From assembly GCF_001042675.1 (NCBI RefSeq), contig NZ_AP012333.1, forward strand, positions 1 through 64,000: a stretch of 64,000 nucleotides of DNA, written 5' to 3'. This document shows positions 17,849-25,699 of this stretch, piece by piece. The stretch is from Parascardovia denticolens DSM 10105 = JCM 12538 (GTDB lineage: Bacteria; Actinomycetota; Actinomycetes; Actinomycetales; Bifidobacteriaceae). The position numbers and the translations under genes are program-made. The notes under the pieces are model-generated. The model was not told where the DNA came from, made no database searches, and saw only the letters and a list, made by a program, of their open reading frames with translations. Within the stretch, counting starts at the first letter, position 1; the number at the start of each line of letters is the position of its first letter.

Positions 17849-18988
17849 ATGACAGCGAAAATCGTTCACGATACCGACATTGACGCAGACGCCACCCATA
17901 TGATGGAGGAGCTTGATCAGGAGGTCACGGCCCTGCCCCAGCATCCTCCCATCCCTGTAGTCAAAAGCAAGACCTTGACCGTGGTCGTGCCGTCATACAA
18001 CGTGGAATCCTGCCTCAGGCGCTGCACCAATTCCCTGCTCAACTGCGAAAGCACGGCCGACCTGGAAGTCATCATCGTCGATGACGGGTCCACCGATGGC
18101 ACCCCTGCCTTGGCCGATTCGATAGCCGCCATCTCGGAAGGGGTCATCCGGGTGATCCATCAGAAGAACAAAGGGCACGGGGGAGCGGTGAACGCGGGAA
18201 TCGCGGCCGCCCGCGGGCTTTACATCAAGATCGTGGACGCCGACGATTGGCTGGACGCCGACGCCTACGCCAAAGTCCTCAGTTTACTGCGCACCCAGGC
18301 TGTCCAGACCAGCCCGGTGGACATGATCCTGACCAACTACGTCTACGAGAAGAAGGCGGAGGACATCCAGACGGTCATCAATTACAAGCACGCCATTCCG
18401 GCCGGTCGCGTGCTCACCTGGGACGACCTGCGGACCTTTTACGTGAACCAGTACCTGCTCATGCATGCCATCATCTACCGGGCGGACGTCATCCGCGAGT
18501 CCCGGACGGTCTTGCCCGAGCATACGTTTTACGTGGATTTCATCTACGCTTACCAGCCCTTGCCTTACGTGAAGACCATGGTCTACCTGAACGTCGATTT
18601 CTACCGGTACTTCATCGGCCGCAGCGGGCAGTCGGTGGAGAAGGAGACCATGATCCGGCGGGTGGATCAGCTGTTGAGGGTCAATGAGCTCATGGTCCAC
18701 GTGACCCCGGATAAATCCACGGTCTCCCAAGGCCTGTACAAATACATGATCCACTTCCTCTCCATCAATTGCGTGGTCACCTCCCTTTTCCTCATTCTTT
18801 CGCGGCGCAAAGGGAATTACGCCCTCAAGGACAAGATGTGGGAGGACCTCTACAATTATTCCCCCCAGATCAGCCATGACGTGCGCAAGACCACCATGGC
18901 CAGGGCCATCAACATGCCGGGGCCGCTAGGCAGGAGCCTGGTGCGATGGGGCTATACGATCAGCAACCACTTCGTTGGCTTCAACTGA
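17849..18988 (+). CDS. Family 2 glycosyltransferase
   Basis: The 379-residue enzyme has a GT-A fold: TVVVPSYNVE at about 48-57, the nucleotide-sugar motif VIIVDDGSTDGT, GHGGAVNAG, and the DxD-type metal site KIVDADDW. It likely transfers a sugar from a nucleotide donor to a lipid or polysaccharide acceptor; donor and acceptor are unknown. No clear membrane segment is seen apart from a weakly hydrophobic region near LSINCVVTSLFLIL. ATG 17849 follows AAGGAG at 17833-17838. Proximity to the GtrA-like gene suggests a role in envelope sugar decoration. Confidence 0.88.
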   Translation: MTAKIVHDTDIDADATHMMEELDQEVTALPQHPPIPVVKSKTLTVVVPSYNVESCLRRCTNSLLNCESTADLEVIIVDDGSTDGTPALADSIAAISEGVIRVIHQKNKGHGGAVNAGIAAARGLYIKIVDADDWLDADAYAKVLSLLRTQAVQTSPVDMILTNYVYEKKAEDIQTVINYKHAIPAGRVLTWDDLRTFYVNQYLLMHAIIYRADVIRESRTVLPEHTFYVDFIYAYQPLPYVKTMVYLNVDFYRYFIGRSGQSVEKETMIRRVDQLLRVNELMVHVTPDKSTVSQGLYKYMIHFLSINCVVTSLFLILSRRKGNYALKDKMWEDLYNYSPQISHDVRKTTMARAINMPGPLGRSLVRWGYTISNHFVGFN

Positions 18989-19024
18989 CGCCTGATGGGC
19001 TTGCGACACACAATGGATTTACGC

Positions 19025-19067
19025 CAAAAAATTATGGCTACCGATGAATGCTTATCGGTAGCCATAA
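19025..19067 (-). terminator. Intrinsic terminator for the zinc-ribbon operon
   Basis: TTATGGCTACCGAT (19032-19045) and ATCGGTAGCCATAA (19054-19067) form a perfect 14-bp stem with an 8-base loop. On the - strand the stem is followed by a T-rich tract (AAAAAA on the + strand at 19026-19031). It lies about 60 bases after the stop codon of the - strand gene at 19125. It also lies after the + strand glycosyltransferase but lacks a T-tract in that direction. Confidence 0.88.
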
Positions 19068-19124
19068 GGATCCGTTGCCTCCGTAAGGCTTATGAACCCT
19101 CTATTTTTCTTATTGATCCTTATT

Positions 19125-19973
19125 TTATTGCTGGCTGACGGGAGTTCCGCAGCTGGTGCAGAACTTGGCCCCGGGTTCCAGCAAGGCGTTGCACCGGGCG
19201 CAGCGGGCTTCATTTTTGCTGGAGGCGGGGTTTTCGCCGGGGATGGGGGTGTTCATGGCAGGTGTTTCAGGAAGGGGAGTGGAATATCCCGCAGGCTGGG
19301 TCTGCTGATTCTGATGAGCCTGGCCGGAAGGATAGGCTTGGGTCTGGGGAACCGTCGTCTGAGGGGCTTCGGCCTTCTTTTCGGCCAGGATGTTGATGAC
19401 TTGCAGGGCGAGAAGCAGGGCCAGGATGATGATGAGGACGACCGGGCCCGCGGCGAATTGACGGTTGGTATCCGTTCCGCCGATGGAAGAGGCCGAGAAG
19501 AGGTCGAAAATCACGTGGATGAGGCCCAAGGCGACTGTGACGGCCGCCAGGCGATACTTACGGTAAACGTTTATGGCGCAGGCAGCGACCAGGATGGTCA
19601 CCACCAGCTCGCCCTGACCGCTCTTGTAGTAGTTATAGCTGCCTGCATAGGTGGTGGGACCGTAAGAGAAGAAGGGGATGAAGGCGCAGAGGGCGAAAAC
19701 GGCGACCAGGATATAGAAGAGGAGGTCGGAGATGCGAATCTGGGTCTTGCCTGCGGACATGGCCGGCATGACCATGCGATTGAGGAAACTCGTCTGGCTC
19801 TGGGCGGCCTGGCCTATCCGAGTGCCAGGGTTATAGCTCTGCTGCGCGAAGGAGGCTTGTGGAACCTGGTTTGGCTGATTCTGTTGGGTCTGTTGGGTCT
19901 GGACGGGGGCTCCGCAGCTCGGGCAGGAGGCCACTCCCGCGGGAAGGGGGGAACCGCAATGGGTGCAATTCAT
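19125..19973 (-). CDS. Zinc-ribbon polytopic membrane protein
   Basis: This 282-residue protein has an N-terminal zinc ribbon (C3, C6, C17, C20), a Q/N-rich linker, about four membrane segments in the middle, a second P/Q-rich linker and a C-terminal zinc ribbon (CARC and CTSC pairs). No enzyme motif is seen. ATG 19973 is chosen because the zinc ribbon begins immediately and AAAGGAA precedes it; an upstream in-frame ATG at 20015 would add 14 residues. It lies 82 bases after the other zinc-ribbon gene on the same strand and shares its terminator. Function is unknown. Confidence 0.8.
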   Translation of the reverse strand: MNCTHCGSPLPAGVASCPSCGAPVQTQQTQQNQPNQVPQASFAQQSYNPGTRIGQAAQSQTSFLNRMVMPAMSAGKTQIRISDLLFYILVAVFALCAFIPFFSYGPTTYAGSYNYYKSGQGELVVTILVAACAINVYRKYRLAAVTVALGLIHVIFDLFSASSIGGTDTNRQFAAGPVVLIIILALLLALQVINILAEKKAEAPQTTVPQTQAYPSGQAHQNQQTQPAGYSTPLPETPAMNTPIPGENPASSKNEARCARCNALLEPGAKFCTSCGTPVSQQ

Positions 19974-20055
19974 ATGGATTCCTTTGCTTGTTGGTTTTAT
20001 GGTAGACATTCTCATGGTCCATCAGTCCTCGGACCGTGGCCTTCAGCCTTCCATC

Positions 20056-21252
20056 TTACAGGGGCTTGTCGAAAGTGACCGCCAGCTTATCGTCTTTGCT
20101 GATGGAGAACTTGCCGCGGATGGAGAAGTCCCGATCGCTGCTGTTCGAGATCCAATGGTCCTTCTCGGTGGAGAAGCCGAACTCGTAGTCGATGGTCAGT
20201 TCCCCATCGAAATTCGTTTCGAATTCCCCTTCTTCCACGTCGTAGGACTCGAGTTTGTCCAAAGTAGGCTGTTTTTTCAGCGTGAGTTTGACGTTCCGAT
20301 GCTCGTCATCATTGTACTGATCGAGATCGAAGCAGGGGTTGTTTTTCGTCCCCATCGTCGCGCAGGAACTGACTTTCTTATGCGTCTCCTGCGCGATTTC
20401 GTCCTGCAAAGGCTGCTTCGCGCTCATATCGGAGAGGTAGCCCGTCGTGGTTTCGGAGAAGGCCCAGGTGGTCACGGTCCGTTCTTTCGTCTCGACGTAC
20501 TTGGAATCGACGGCGAAGGTGTAGGAGCCGGGATAGACCAGATAGCTGCGTTTATTCGTGGGAGAGGACGGCGCGGGGGTCTTGGCCCCGTTGACGACCA
20601 GAGGGAGGTTCTCCAGGACGTCCGGGATTTCCATGGAGATGATCTTGGTCAGGCCGCGGGTGACGGTGAACTTCTTGATCAGGCCGCCGGAAGCCGTCTC
20701 CTCGATGCTGCTGTTGGCCCGGGACCCGTTGAGGTTATAGCTCACATTGATCGTATAGACGTTCCCATTGTGGTTGACCGAAGTGATTTCGGACCCGGAG
20801 ATCCGCTTGTCCTGCTGGGCCGCGAACTTGCTGGAAAGCAAGGGGGTGCTGGAGCTTGGGGTGGAGATGTCGCTCAAGGAAGTGGCCTTGTCATAGTTTC
20901 CGGATTCCAAAGCGGACAGATATTGCGTGGCTACGGCCTTAGGGTCGGACAGACGGGTGAGCACTATTCCGCCCACGATGGCCGCGATGACCACAATGGC
21001 TACGATGACGCTGATGGTGATGACTTTGGCCTTGTTGACCGGCTTCTTCGGCTTCTGCGGGGAGGGCGCGGAGAATTGCTGCTGACCCTGTGGAAGAGGC
21101 TGGCTCTGGTCCTGCTGAGGCTGGAAAGTCTGTTGCTCTTGGTAAACAGGCTGGGACGGTTGTGGATTGCTGTTTTGATCGAACTTATGTCCACAGTTGG
21201 GGCAGAAGACGATGCCGGCGGAAACCTCTTGTCCGCATTGAGGGCAGTGCAT
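20056..21252 (-). CDS. Zinc-ribbon, single-pass membrane protein (TcaA-like architecture)
   Basis: The 398-residue protein has an N-terminal zinc ribbon (C3, C6, C17, C20), a Q/P-rich linker, one membrane segment (about 77-98) and a large outside domain of about 295 residues. The domain begins with RLSDPKAVATQYLSALESGNYDKA, like the membrane-proximal part of Firmicutes TcaA/YvbJ-type proteins. The zinc ribbon would be cytoplasmic. Role in envelope sensing is possible but not shown. It is divergent from the LXG-like gene across 216 bases, in which an 8-bp inverted repeat GTATAGGT/ACCTATAC (21255-21262 and 21299-21306) is visible. Confidence 0.75.
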   Translation of the reverse strand: MHCPQCGQEVSAGIVFCPNCGHKFDQNSNPQPSQPVYQEQQTFQPQQDQSQPLPQGQQQFSAPSPQKPKKPVNKAKVITISVIVAIVVIAAIVGGIVLTRLSDPKAVATQYLSALESGNYDKATSLSDISTPSSSTPLLSSKFAAQQDKRISGSEITSVNHNGNVYTINVSYNLNGSRANSSIEETASGGLIKKFTVTRGLTKIISMEIPDVLENLPLVVNGAKTPAPSSPTNKRSYLVYPGSYTFAVDSKYVETKERTVTTWAFSETTTGYLSDMSAKQPLQDEIAQETHKKVSSCATMGTKNNPCFDLDQYNDDEHRNVKLTLKKQPTLDKLESYDVEEGEFETNFDGELTIDYEFGFSTEKDHWISNSSDRDFSIRGKFSISKDDKLAVTFDKPL

Positions 21253-21468
21253 AGGTATAGGTGAATCCTTCTACTGAATATCTGTTTTTAAAATAAATAC
21301 CTATACACTATCAGGGGAAAGAGACAGAAGCCCGTCCCCGAGGATGTGATTTCCCTTACTTTGCCGCGCTTTTCACCAAACCTGAGGCTGGACGAGGCTA
21401 CAATAATCGAAGAAACGGACACGAGAACAGAAACGAGCGGAACCAATTAAGAAAAGGGAGAAGCGACA

Positions 21469-23511
21469 ATGAAAATCGACATCGAAGGCTTGAAGAGGTC
21501 CCTGACAAGCAGCGTGTCGAACTTGAACAAAAAGGCGGACGAAGCCCAGAGTCTGGCGCAACACCTTGATGGCTTCGACCTCGAGTCGACAGGCCTGCAG
21601 GGGGAAGCCTATATGGTTGTGAACAACAAAATCAGGAACCATGCGCTTTACGCCAGAACGCAAGCCTTGTTCATGCAAACCTTATCCGCCGGATCATCAA
21701 CCAATCTGAAGGCGGCGCAGGCGCTGGAACCATCGGAAAGAGACGGATCGGTGGACACGGGCCGCCTTTCCGGAGCGCGAGGCCTCGCCCTGCACGAGCG
21801 CGACGTATGGAAAGGCCGTGGGGACAATTCTTTCGCCACCCTGCTGGGAGACAGCGTACTCGGCCGCGCATGGAAGAACATGTGTGAATCCATCGCCGGT
21901 ACCAAAGGCCGCGAGGCCAGGGAATACGAACGCAAAATCGACCTCGCGGAGACCTACGCGCGAAAATCCGCGACCTTCTACACACAAGCCAGCTCGCTGA
22001 AAGCCGCCCTGACATCCATGGAGCGCTCGCAGGAAGCCACCGCTCGCGGTAAGGCGGAAGATATGTCATGGGTGAACGAATTGGCGAACACCAGCGCGAA
22101 AATCCGACAAAAGCTGACGTCCTTTTATCTCAAAGGGAAGGAACTCGACGTTTACCGCAAAGCCATGGAAGACGGGAAGATAACCGCTGACGAATTGTAT
22201 GATTCGCGCTCCCATAAGCCGAACCTGACCTTATTGAAGGCTCTGGCCCATCTCCCGTCCGCTCTGATCGGCCAGAACACACTGTCCGCGACATGCGACG
22301 CTTTCACCGTCATGGGGACCGACCCTGGCCTGGACGCCAGACAAAGAGCCAGGAACCTCCAAGCCGTCCTGGCTTCCCAACTGACCAAAGCCGGTTCAGG
22401 GGAAGACAAGTACACGCAATGGGTGAGAACGCAACTCCCTGAACCTGGTAGCGGTCAGGACCCTTTATTGCCTCTTCCTAGTAAATGGCCATGGGATGAG
22501 TACACGCCGTCCGCCTTCATGGGGAGAGTCAGTGATTTCATGAACAAACGCGACTCGTCGGGGAAGACGGTCGATGGGAGAAAGCTGCGGTTGGACGAGC
22601 TTGCCATGGACAGCGTATGGACGCAGGGCTACCGGCTGGTCCAAAAAGGGATAAGGGTGGACCAGGGCGACAAGCCGAGCTTTGGCGTCGAAATCATCTC
22701 CAACAATCCGAATAACAACAAGTACGGGAAGAACGACGCCCGGGGCGTCATCGTCGGAATCAATGGAGTGAAAGGGGAGAGCGAGCAGAACGCCCTGAAT
22801 GAAGTGTCTTATGATCCGCCTGTCATACGAAGCTCGAGCATGAGACTGGTCGGCAATCCTTACGACTGTTATATGATGGCCGCCGACCTGGCGAATCCAT
22901 TGCCGGCCAAGCCCACCTTCGGCAAAGTGCTGGCCGGTGAGGTGACAGAGGAGGTTTTAGGCGACTTTCGCGATAAGGCCTTGGAGCTGGCCAAGGCGCC
23001 CGGCGTCGTGGGAATCGTTCTGGATGGAGTGGACACTTTGACGGAAACGCTCGAAGAATACGATAAATCGTTGCAGGAATATACAGAGCAGGTGGAGGCC
23101 AACGATTTGTCGAGCATGGCGGGTGTGGTCTCTGATTATTCCATGCTGAATGACGCCCATCTGAATGTTGAAGCTGAAAGCAAAGAGGACATGGGGCAGC
23201 CCGCACGCATGAAATGGAGCATGGACTCCTCCATGCTGTCCCATTACCTGAACGAGTATAATAAATTCCATAAGACCACTTATACTGCCCGCTGGTTTCT
23301 GGGGCAGCTCAACAGTAAAGGGCTGATTGTGCACGGAAAGATCAATCCGCAGATCAAAGGCATCCTTGATTGGGGGCAGGCGCCGGCGACGGTGCGCGAC
23401 GCGCACACCGGCAAGGTGTTTAAAGATCAGCAATACCTGTCTCGTTGGGATTTTGTGCGTCAGTCTCAGGATCCGGCTTCTCCGTATTTTGGTTGGGAGT
23501 TGGTGAAGTGA
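21469..23511 (+). CDS. LXG-like large effector candidate
   Basis: This 680-residue protein has no signal peptide or membrane segment. The first 230 residues or so are alpha-helical and charged, with LQG at 43-45 in a position resembling the LXG motif of type VII-secreted toxins. A middle region (about 320-450) rich in P, N and D follows, then a helical part and a C-terminal module with DWGQAPATVRDAHTG at 634-648 followed by SRWDF. The same module ends the next protein. I recognise no catalytic motif. ATG 21469 is preceded by GGGAG at 21456-21460. The two small helical proteins downstream fit LXG partner proteins. LXG assignment is by pattern only; it could be another secreted or phage-related protein. 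Confidence 0.5.
   Translation: MKIDIEGLKRSLTSSVSNLNKKADEAQSLAQHLDGFDLESTGLQGEAYMVVNNKIRNHALYARTQALFMQTLSAGSSTNLKAAQALEPSERDGSVDTGRLSGARGLALHERDVWKGRGDNSFATLLGDSVLGRAWKNMCESIAGTKGREAREYERKIDLAETYARKSATFYTQASSLKAALTSMERSQEATARGKAEDMSWVNELANTSAKIRQKLTSFYLKGKELDVYRKAMEDGKITADELYDSRSHKPNLTLLKALAHLPSALIGQNTLSATCDAFTVMGTDPGLDARQRARNLQAVLASQLTKAGSGEDKYTQWVRTQLPEPGSGQDPLLPLPSKWPWDEYTPSAFMGRVSDFMNKRDSSGKTVDGRKLRLDELAMDSVWTQGYRLVQKGIRVDQGDKPSFGVEIISNNPNNNKYGKNDARGVIVGINGVKGESEQNALNEVSYDPPVIRSSSMRLVGNPYDCYMMAADLANPLPAKPTFGKVLAGEVTEEVLGDFRDKALELAKAPGVVGIVLDGVDTLTETLEEYDKSLQEYTEQVEANDLSSMAGVVSDYSMLNDAHLNVEAESKEDMGQPARMKWSMDSSMLSHYLNEYNKFHKTTYTARWFLGQLNSKGLIVHGKINPQIKGILDWGQAPATVRDAHTGKVFKDQQYLSRWDFVRQSQDPASPYFGWELVK
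23363..23418 (+). repeat. 56-bp direct repeat, copy 1
   Basis: This copy, inside the 3' end of the LXG-like gene, matches 24018-24073 in 55 of 56 positions; the first 50 bases are identical and the mismatch is A at 23413 versus G. It encodes LDWGQAPATVRDAHTG in the same frame as copy 2. Confidence 0.95.
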
Positions 23512-23557
23512 TGATGGTGTGTTTGGTGGTTGTGTGTTTGTTGGTGAGGGGGTTGTG

Positions 23558-24151
23558 ATGGTGTGTGGTCGTGTGTCTCGTGTGGCGCGGTGGTGTGTGG
23601 CTGTGGTCGTGGTGGCCGTGGTGTGTGCTGGGGTGTGGTGCGGTGTGGCGTCGCGTCGGCGTGCGGCGGGGCGTGCGGCTGTGCAGAGGGGGTTGGATTT
23701 GGTGGTGGCTGATGGGGGTCGTCGTTTTGATTTCGTGTATCGGGGTGGGTATCGGTGGCAGTTGAATCGGAGGGGGTCGTCGGGTGTGGCTGATGTGGTG
23801 TCGGTGCGGCGTTTCGCGTGTGGGGATGGGTTTCGTTGTCCGGGGTTTGTTTTGTCGGCTGGGGGTCGTCGGGTGGTGGCTTCCTTGGTGGCCGCGTATG
23901 GGTCGCGTGAGGTGAGTGTGTCTCGGGTGGAGGGGTGGTTGGCTCGTCCGTCGTATGATCTGGATGTGGGTTCGGCGCGTCCGGGGGGGATGGTGGTTCC
24001 CGGCTGGCTGGTCGACTTCCTTGATTGGGGGCAGGCGCCGGCGACGGTGCGCGACGCGCACACCGGCGAGGTGCATACGCTGGGTATTTCCCGGTGGGAG
24101 TTCCTGAGGGACAAGCAGGCCGGAGTCGATGATAGAGAGTTTGTTCATTAG
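23558..24151 (+). CDS. GT-rich membrane-anchored protein sharing the LXG-like C-terminal module
   Basis: The 197-residue product has a signal-anchor segment (about 12-31), a basic, valine-rich central domain with four or more cysteines, and a C-terminal module DWGQAPATVRDAHTG (156-170) followed by SRWEF. The coding strand is strikingly rich in G and T (many GTG, GGT, TGT, CGT codons), unlike the C-ending codons around it. ATG 23558 is preceded by GAGGGGG at 23545-23550; an in-frame GTG at 23519 is an alternative. It begins 46 bases after the LXG-like stop. It may be an immunity or accessory protein, or a displaced C-terminal cassette; no known family was recognised. Confidence 0.6.
   Translation: MVCGRVSRVARWCVAVVVVAVVCAGVWCGVASRRRAAGRAAVQRGLDLVVADGGRRFDFVYRGGYRWQLNRRGSSGVADVVSVRRFACGDGFRCPGFVLSAGGRRVVASLVAAYGSREVSVSRVEGWLARPSYDLDVGSARPGGMVVPGWLVDFLDWGQAPATVRDAHTGEVHTLGISRWEFLRDKQAGVDDREFVH
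24018..24073 (+). repeat. 56-bp direct repeat, copy 2
   Basis: Second copy of the repeat at 23363-23418, in the 3' part of the GT-rich gene. Protein similarity continues beyond the repeat (SRWDF versus SRWEF) although the DNA there has diverged. Confidence 0.95.
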
Positions 24152-24206
24152 GGAGTTGGTAAGTGATGACGTTACGGGTAGAATGCCAGTTGGTAAGGAG
24201 GTAGTG

Positions 24207-24503
24207 ATGCCAGCGAGCAGCAGTAGACATAGAGGAACGAAAAGCACCAGCAGCGTTCTCGCTCAGGAGGCTGAAGGGGATTTGAAGAGGGAATCATCCG
24301 GTTATGACGAAATCAAGCTGGACAAACTCCATGAACTCGCCCCGGTTCCAGGAAGCACCGTCTATGATGGACTCGCCGACGATCTGAAGAAGATGATGTC
24401 TACGATGGTCCAAGTCATGGATTCCGATGGCAAAGCGATTCTGAGCGTGGATGAATCCCTGCAAGATACGGATCGATACGTCTCCCAACGCGTTTTCCAA
24501 TGA
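24207..24503 (+). CDS. Small helical protein, possible LXG partner (TIGR04197/DUF3130-like)
   Basis: The 98-residue protein has a disordered S/R-rich N-terminus and a helical C-terminal half ending SVDESLQDTDRYVSQRVF, which resembles small alpha-helical proteins encoded with LXG effectors that help present them to a type VII secretion system. ATG 24207 is chosen because AAGGAGGT (24195-24202) lies four bases upstream; an in-frame ATG at 24129 would add 26 residues overlapping the previous gene. Its stop codon overlaps an in-frame ATG of the next gene. The family match is by pattern and therefore tentative. Confidence 0.55.
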   Translation: MPASSSRHRGTKSTSSVLAQEAEGDLKRESSGYDEIKLDKLHELAPVPGSTVYDGLADDLKKMMSTMVQVMDSDGKAILSVDESLQDTDRYVSQRVFQ

Positions 24504-24514
24504 AAGAGGGAAGC

Positions 24515-24937
24515 ATGGATAAGGCATCGTATGAGCGCCGACAGGACGAGATCATCCTGCGCAAAAATAAACGGATCGAGATGCTGGAAAGGAAACAGGA
24601 GGAGAACCGAAAGACCCAGGAGAAGCTTGAGCAGGCGGCTGACCTGGCTTTCGACCAGAGCCGGCAGGAAATCGAACGGATTCGGCAAAGGATTTACGAC
24701 GGGCTCCTCCCTGCCCGATTTGAGGGTGAATGCGTGGAAATAGACCATGCCTTCAAACGTTTCCAAATCGCTTATGAGGATGAATTGAACGATCTGCGGC
24801 GCCAATCCCGCGATCTCGACCGGCAAGGAGAAGAAGCGTATGCTGAATACAGGCGTCAGCTCACCCGGCTTCAGGAAGAGTATATGACGAAACCTGACGA
24901 TGGGGATGAAGAAAATCAGAGAATAAACATCGAATAA
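24515..24937 (+). CDS. Coiled-coil protein, possible LXG partner (DUF3958-like)
   Basis: The 140-residue protein is almost entirely charged helix with two coiled-coil stretches (about 5-55 and 90-130), separated by a short region LLPARFEGECVEID. This layout resembles DUF3958 partner proteins of LXG operons. ATG 24515 is preceded by AGAGGG at 24504-24509; ATG 24500, overlapping the previous stop, would add five residues. It is the last gene of the island before the oxidoreductase. No other function is suggested by the sequence. Confidence 0.55.
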   Translation: MDKASYERRQDEIILRKNKRIEMLERKQEENRKTQEKLEQAADLAFDQSRQEIERIRQRIYDGLLPARFEGECVEIDHAFKRFQIAYEDELNDLRRQSRDLDRQGEEAYAEYRRQLTRLQEEYMTKPDDGDEENQRINIE

Positions 24938-24975
24938 TAACCATAACCACTTTAATCAAGGTGATAAATAATATT

Positions 24976-25578
24976 ATGAATATCGCAATTTTCTATGCTT
25001 ATCCGAATGACCGTGGTTACAATCAAGCAATCCTGAGGTCCGTGCTCAGTGGCTTCGCTCAATCCTGCGGGAAAAAAGAAACAGAAGAGCCCAAACACGC
25101 CGTCACCCTCCTCGACCTCTATCAGGAAGGGTTCAATCCGGTCCTGTATTTCGACCAAGAACATCGCCGCCGGGATCTGAAGGACGACCCTGAAACGGCG
25201 AAATACCGGACGATCATCACCCAAGCCGACTTGCTGGTCTTCATCTATCCGATTTGGTGGTCCAGCATGCCGGCGATTCTCAAAGGCTTTATTGACAGGG
25301 TCTTCGCCAAAGGATTCGCTTATCAATACCGAGGGCTGCTGCCGCAAGGCCTGCTGAAGGGGAAGAAGGCGTGGATCATCACGACCAGTGACACGCCTGA
25401 TTTTTATGCGCGCCTGTTCGAGCCGGATTACGGCAAGGTGCTCCAACACCAGATCCTGGGAATTATGTGCGGGGTCAAGACCATCAAGCATCATCAGATG
25501 AACTACCTGCGCGGCAGCAGCTTCGAGCGGCGGAAACGTTTCCTCCATGAGGTGCATGACTTCGCCGCAAAGCTTTAG
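24976..25578 (+). CDS. Flavodoxin-fold NAD(P)H quinone oxidoreductase
   Basis: The 200-residue protein starts MNIAIFYAYPNDRGYNQAI, the flavin-phosphate loop region of the KefF/MdaB/NQO-type family, and has YPIWWSSMPAILKGFIDRVF, the conserved flavin-binding signature of that family. It probably reduces quinones or related compounds using FMN or FAD and NAD(P)H in the cytoplasm. ATG 24976 is used because AAGGTGA (24958-24964) precedes it; a GTG at 24961 is less likely. It lies 38 bases after the coiled-coil gene, so it may be cotranscribed with the island by position only. Confidence 0.85.
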   Translation: MNIAIFYAYPNDRGYNQAILRSVLSGFAQSCGKKETEEPKHAVTLLDLYQEGFNPVLYFDQEHRRRDLKDDPETAKYRTIITQADLLVFIYPIWWSSMPAILKGFIDRVFAKGFAYQYRGLLPQGLLKGKKAWIITTSDTPDFYARLFEPDYGKVLQHQILGIMCGVKTIKHHQMNYLRGSSFERRKRFLHEVHDFAAKL

Positions 25579-25699
25579 CCTATAAAAGCTTGAGATAGCT
25601 ACCTAGGTGGATTGAGGGGTTGTATGGTATAAGTACGATGAAATAGTTACATCATACGGTATAAAGTTAGACAACGAAATTTCATAGAGCCTGCGGGAC

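Noticed and set aside
22957-24247. Several long reverse-strand reading frames rich in P, T, H and R
   Set aside because: They are by-products of the G/T-rich + strand gene, which leaves few stops on the other strand; they have repetitive composition, no ribosome-binding site and overlap two supported genes.
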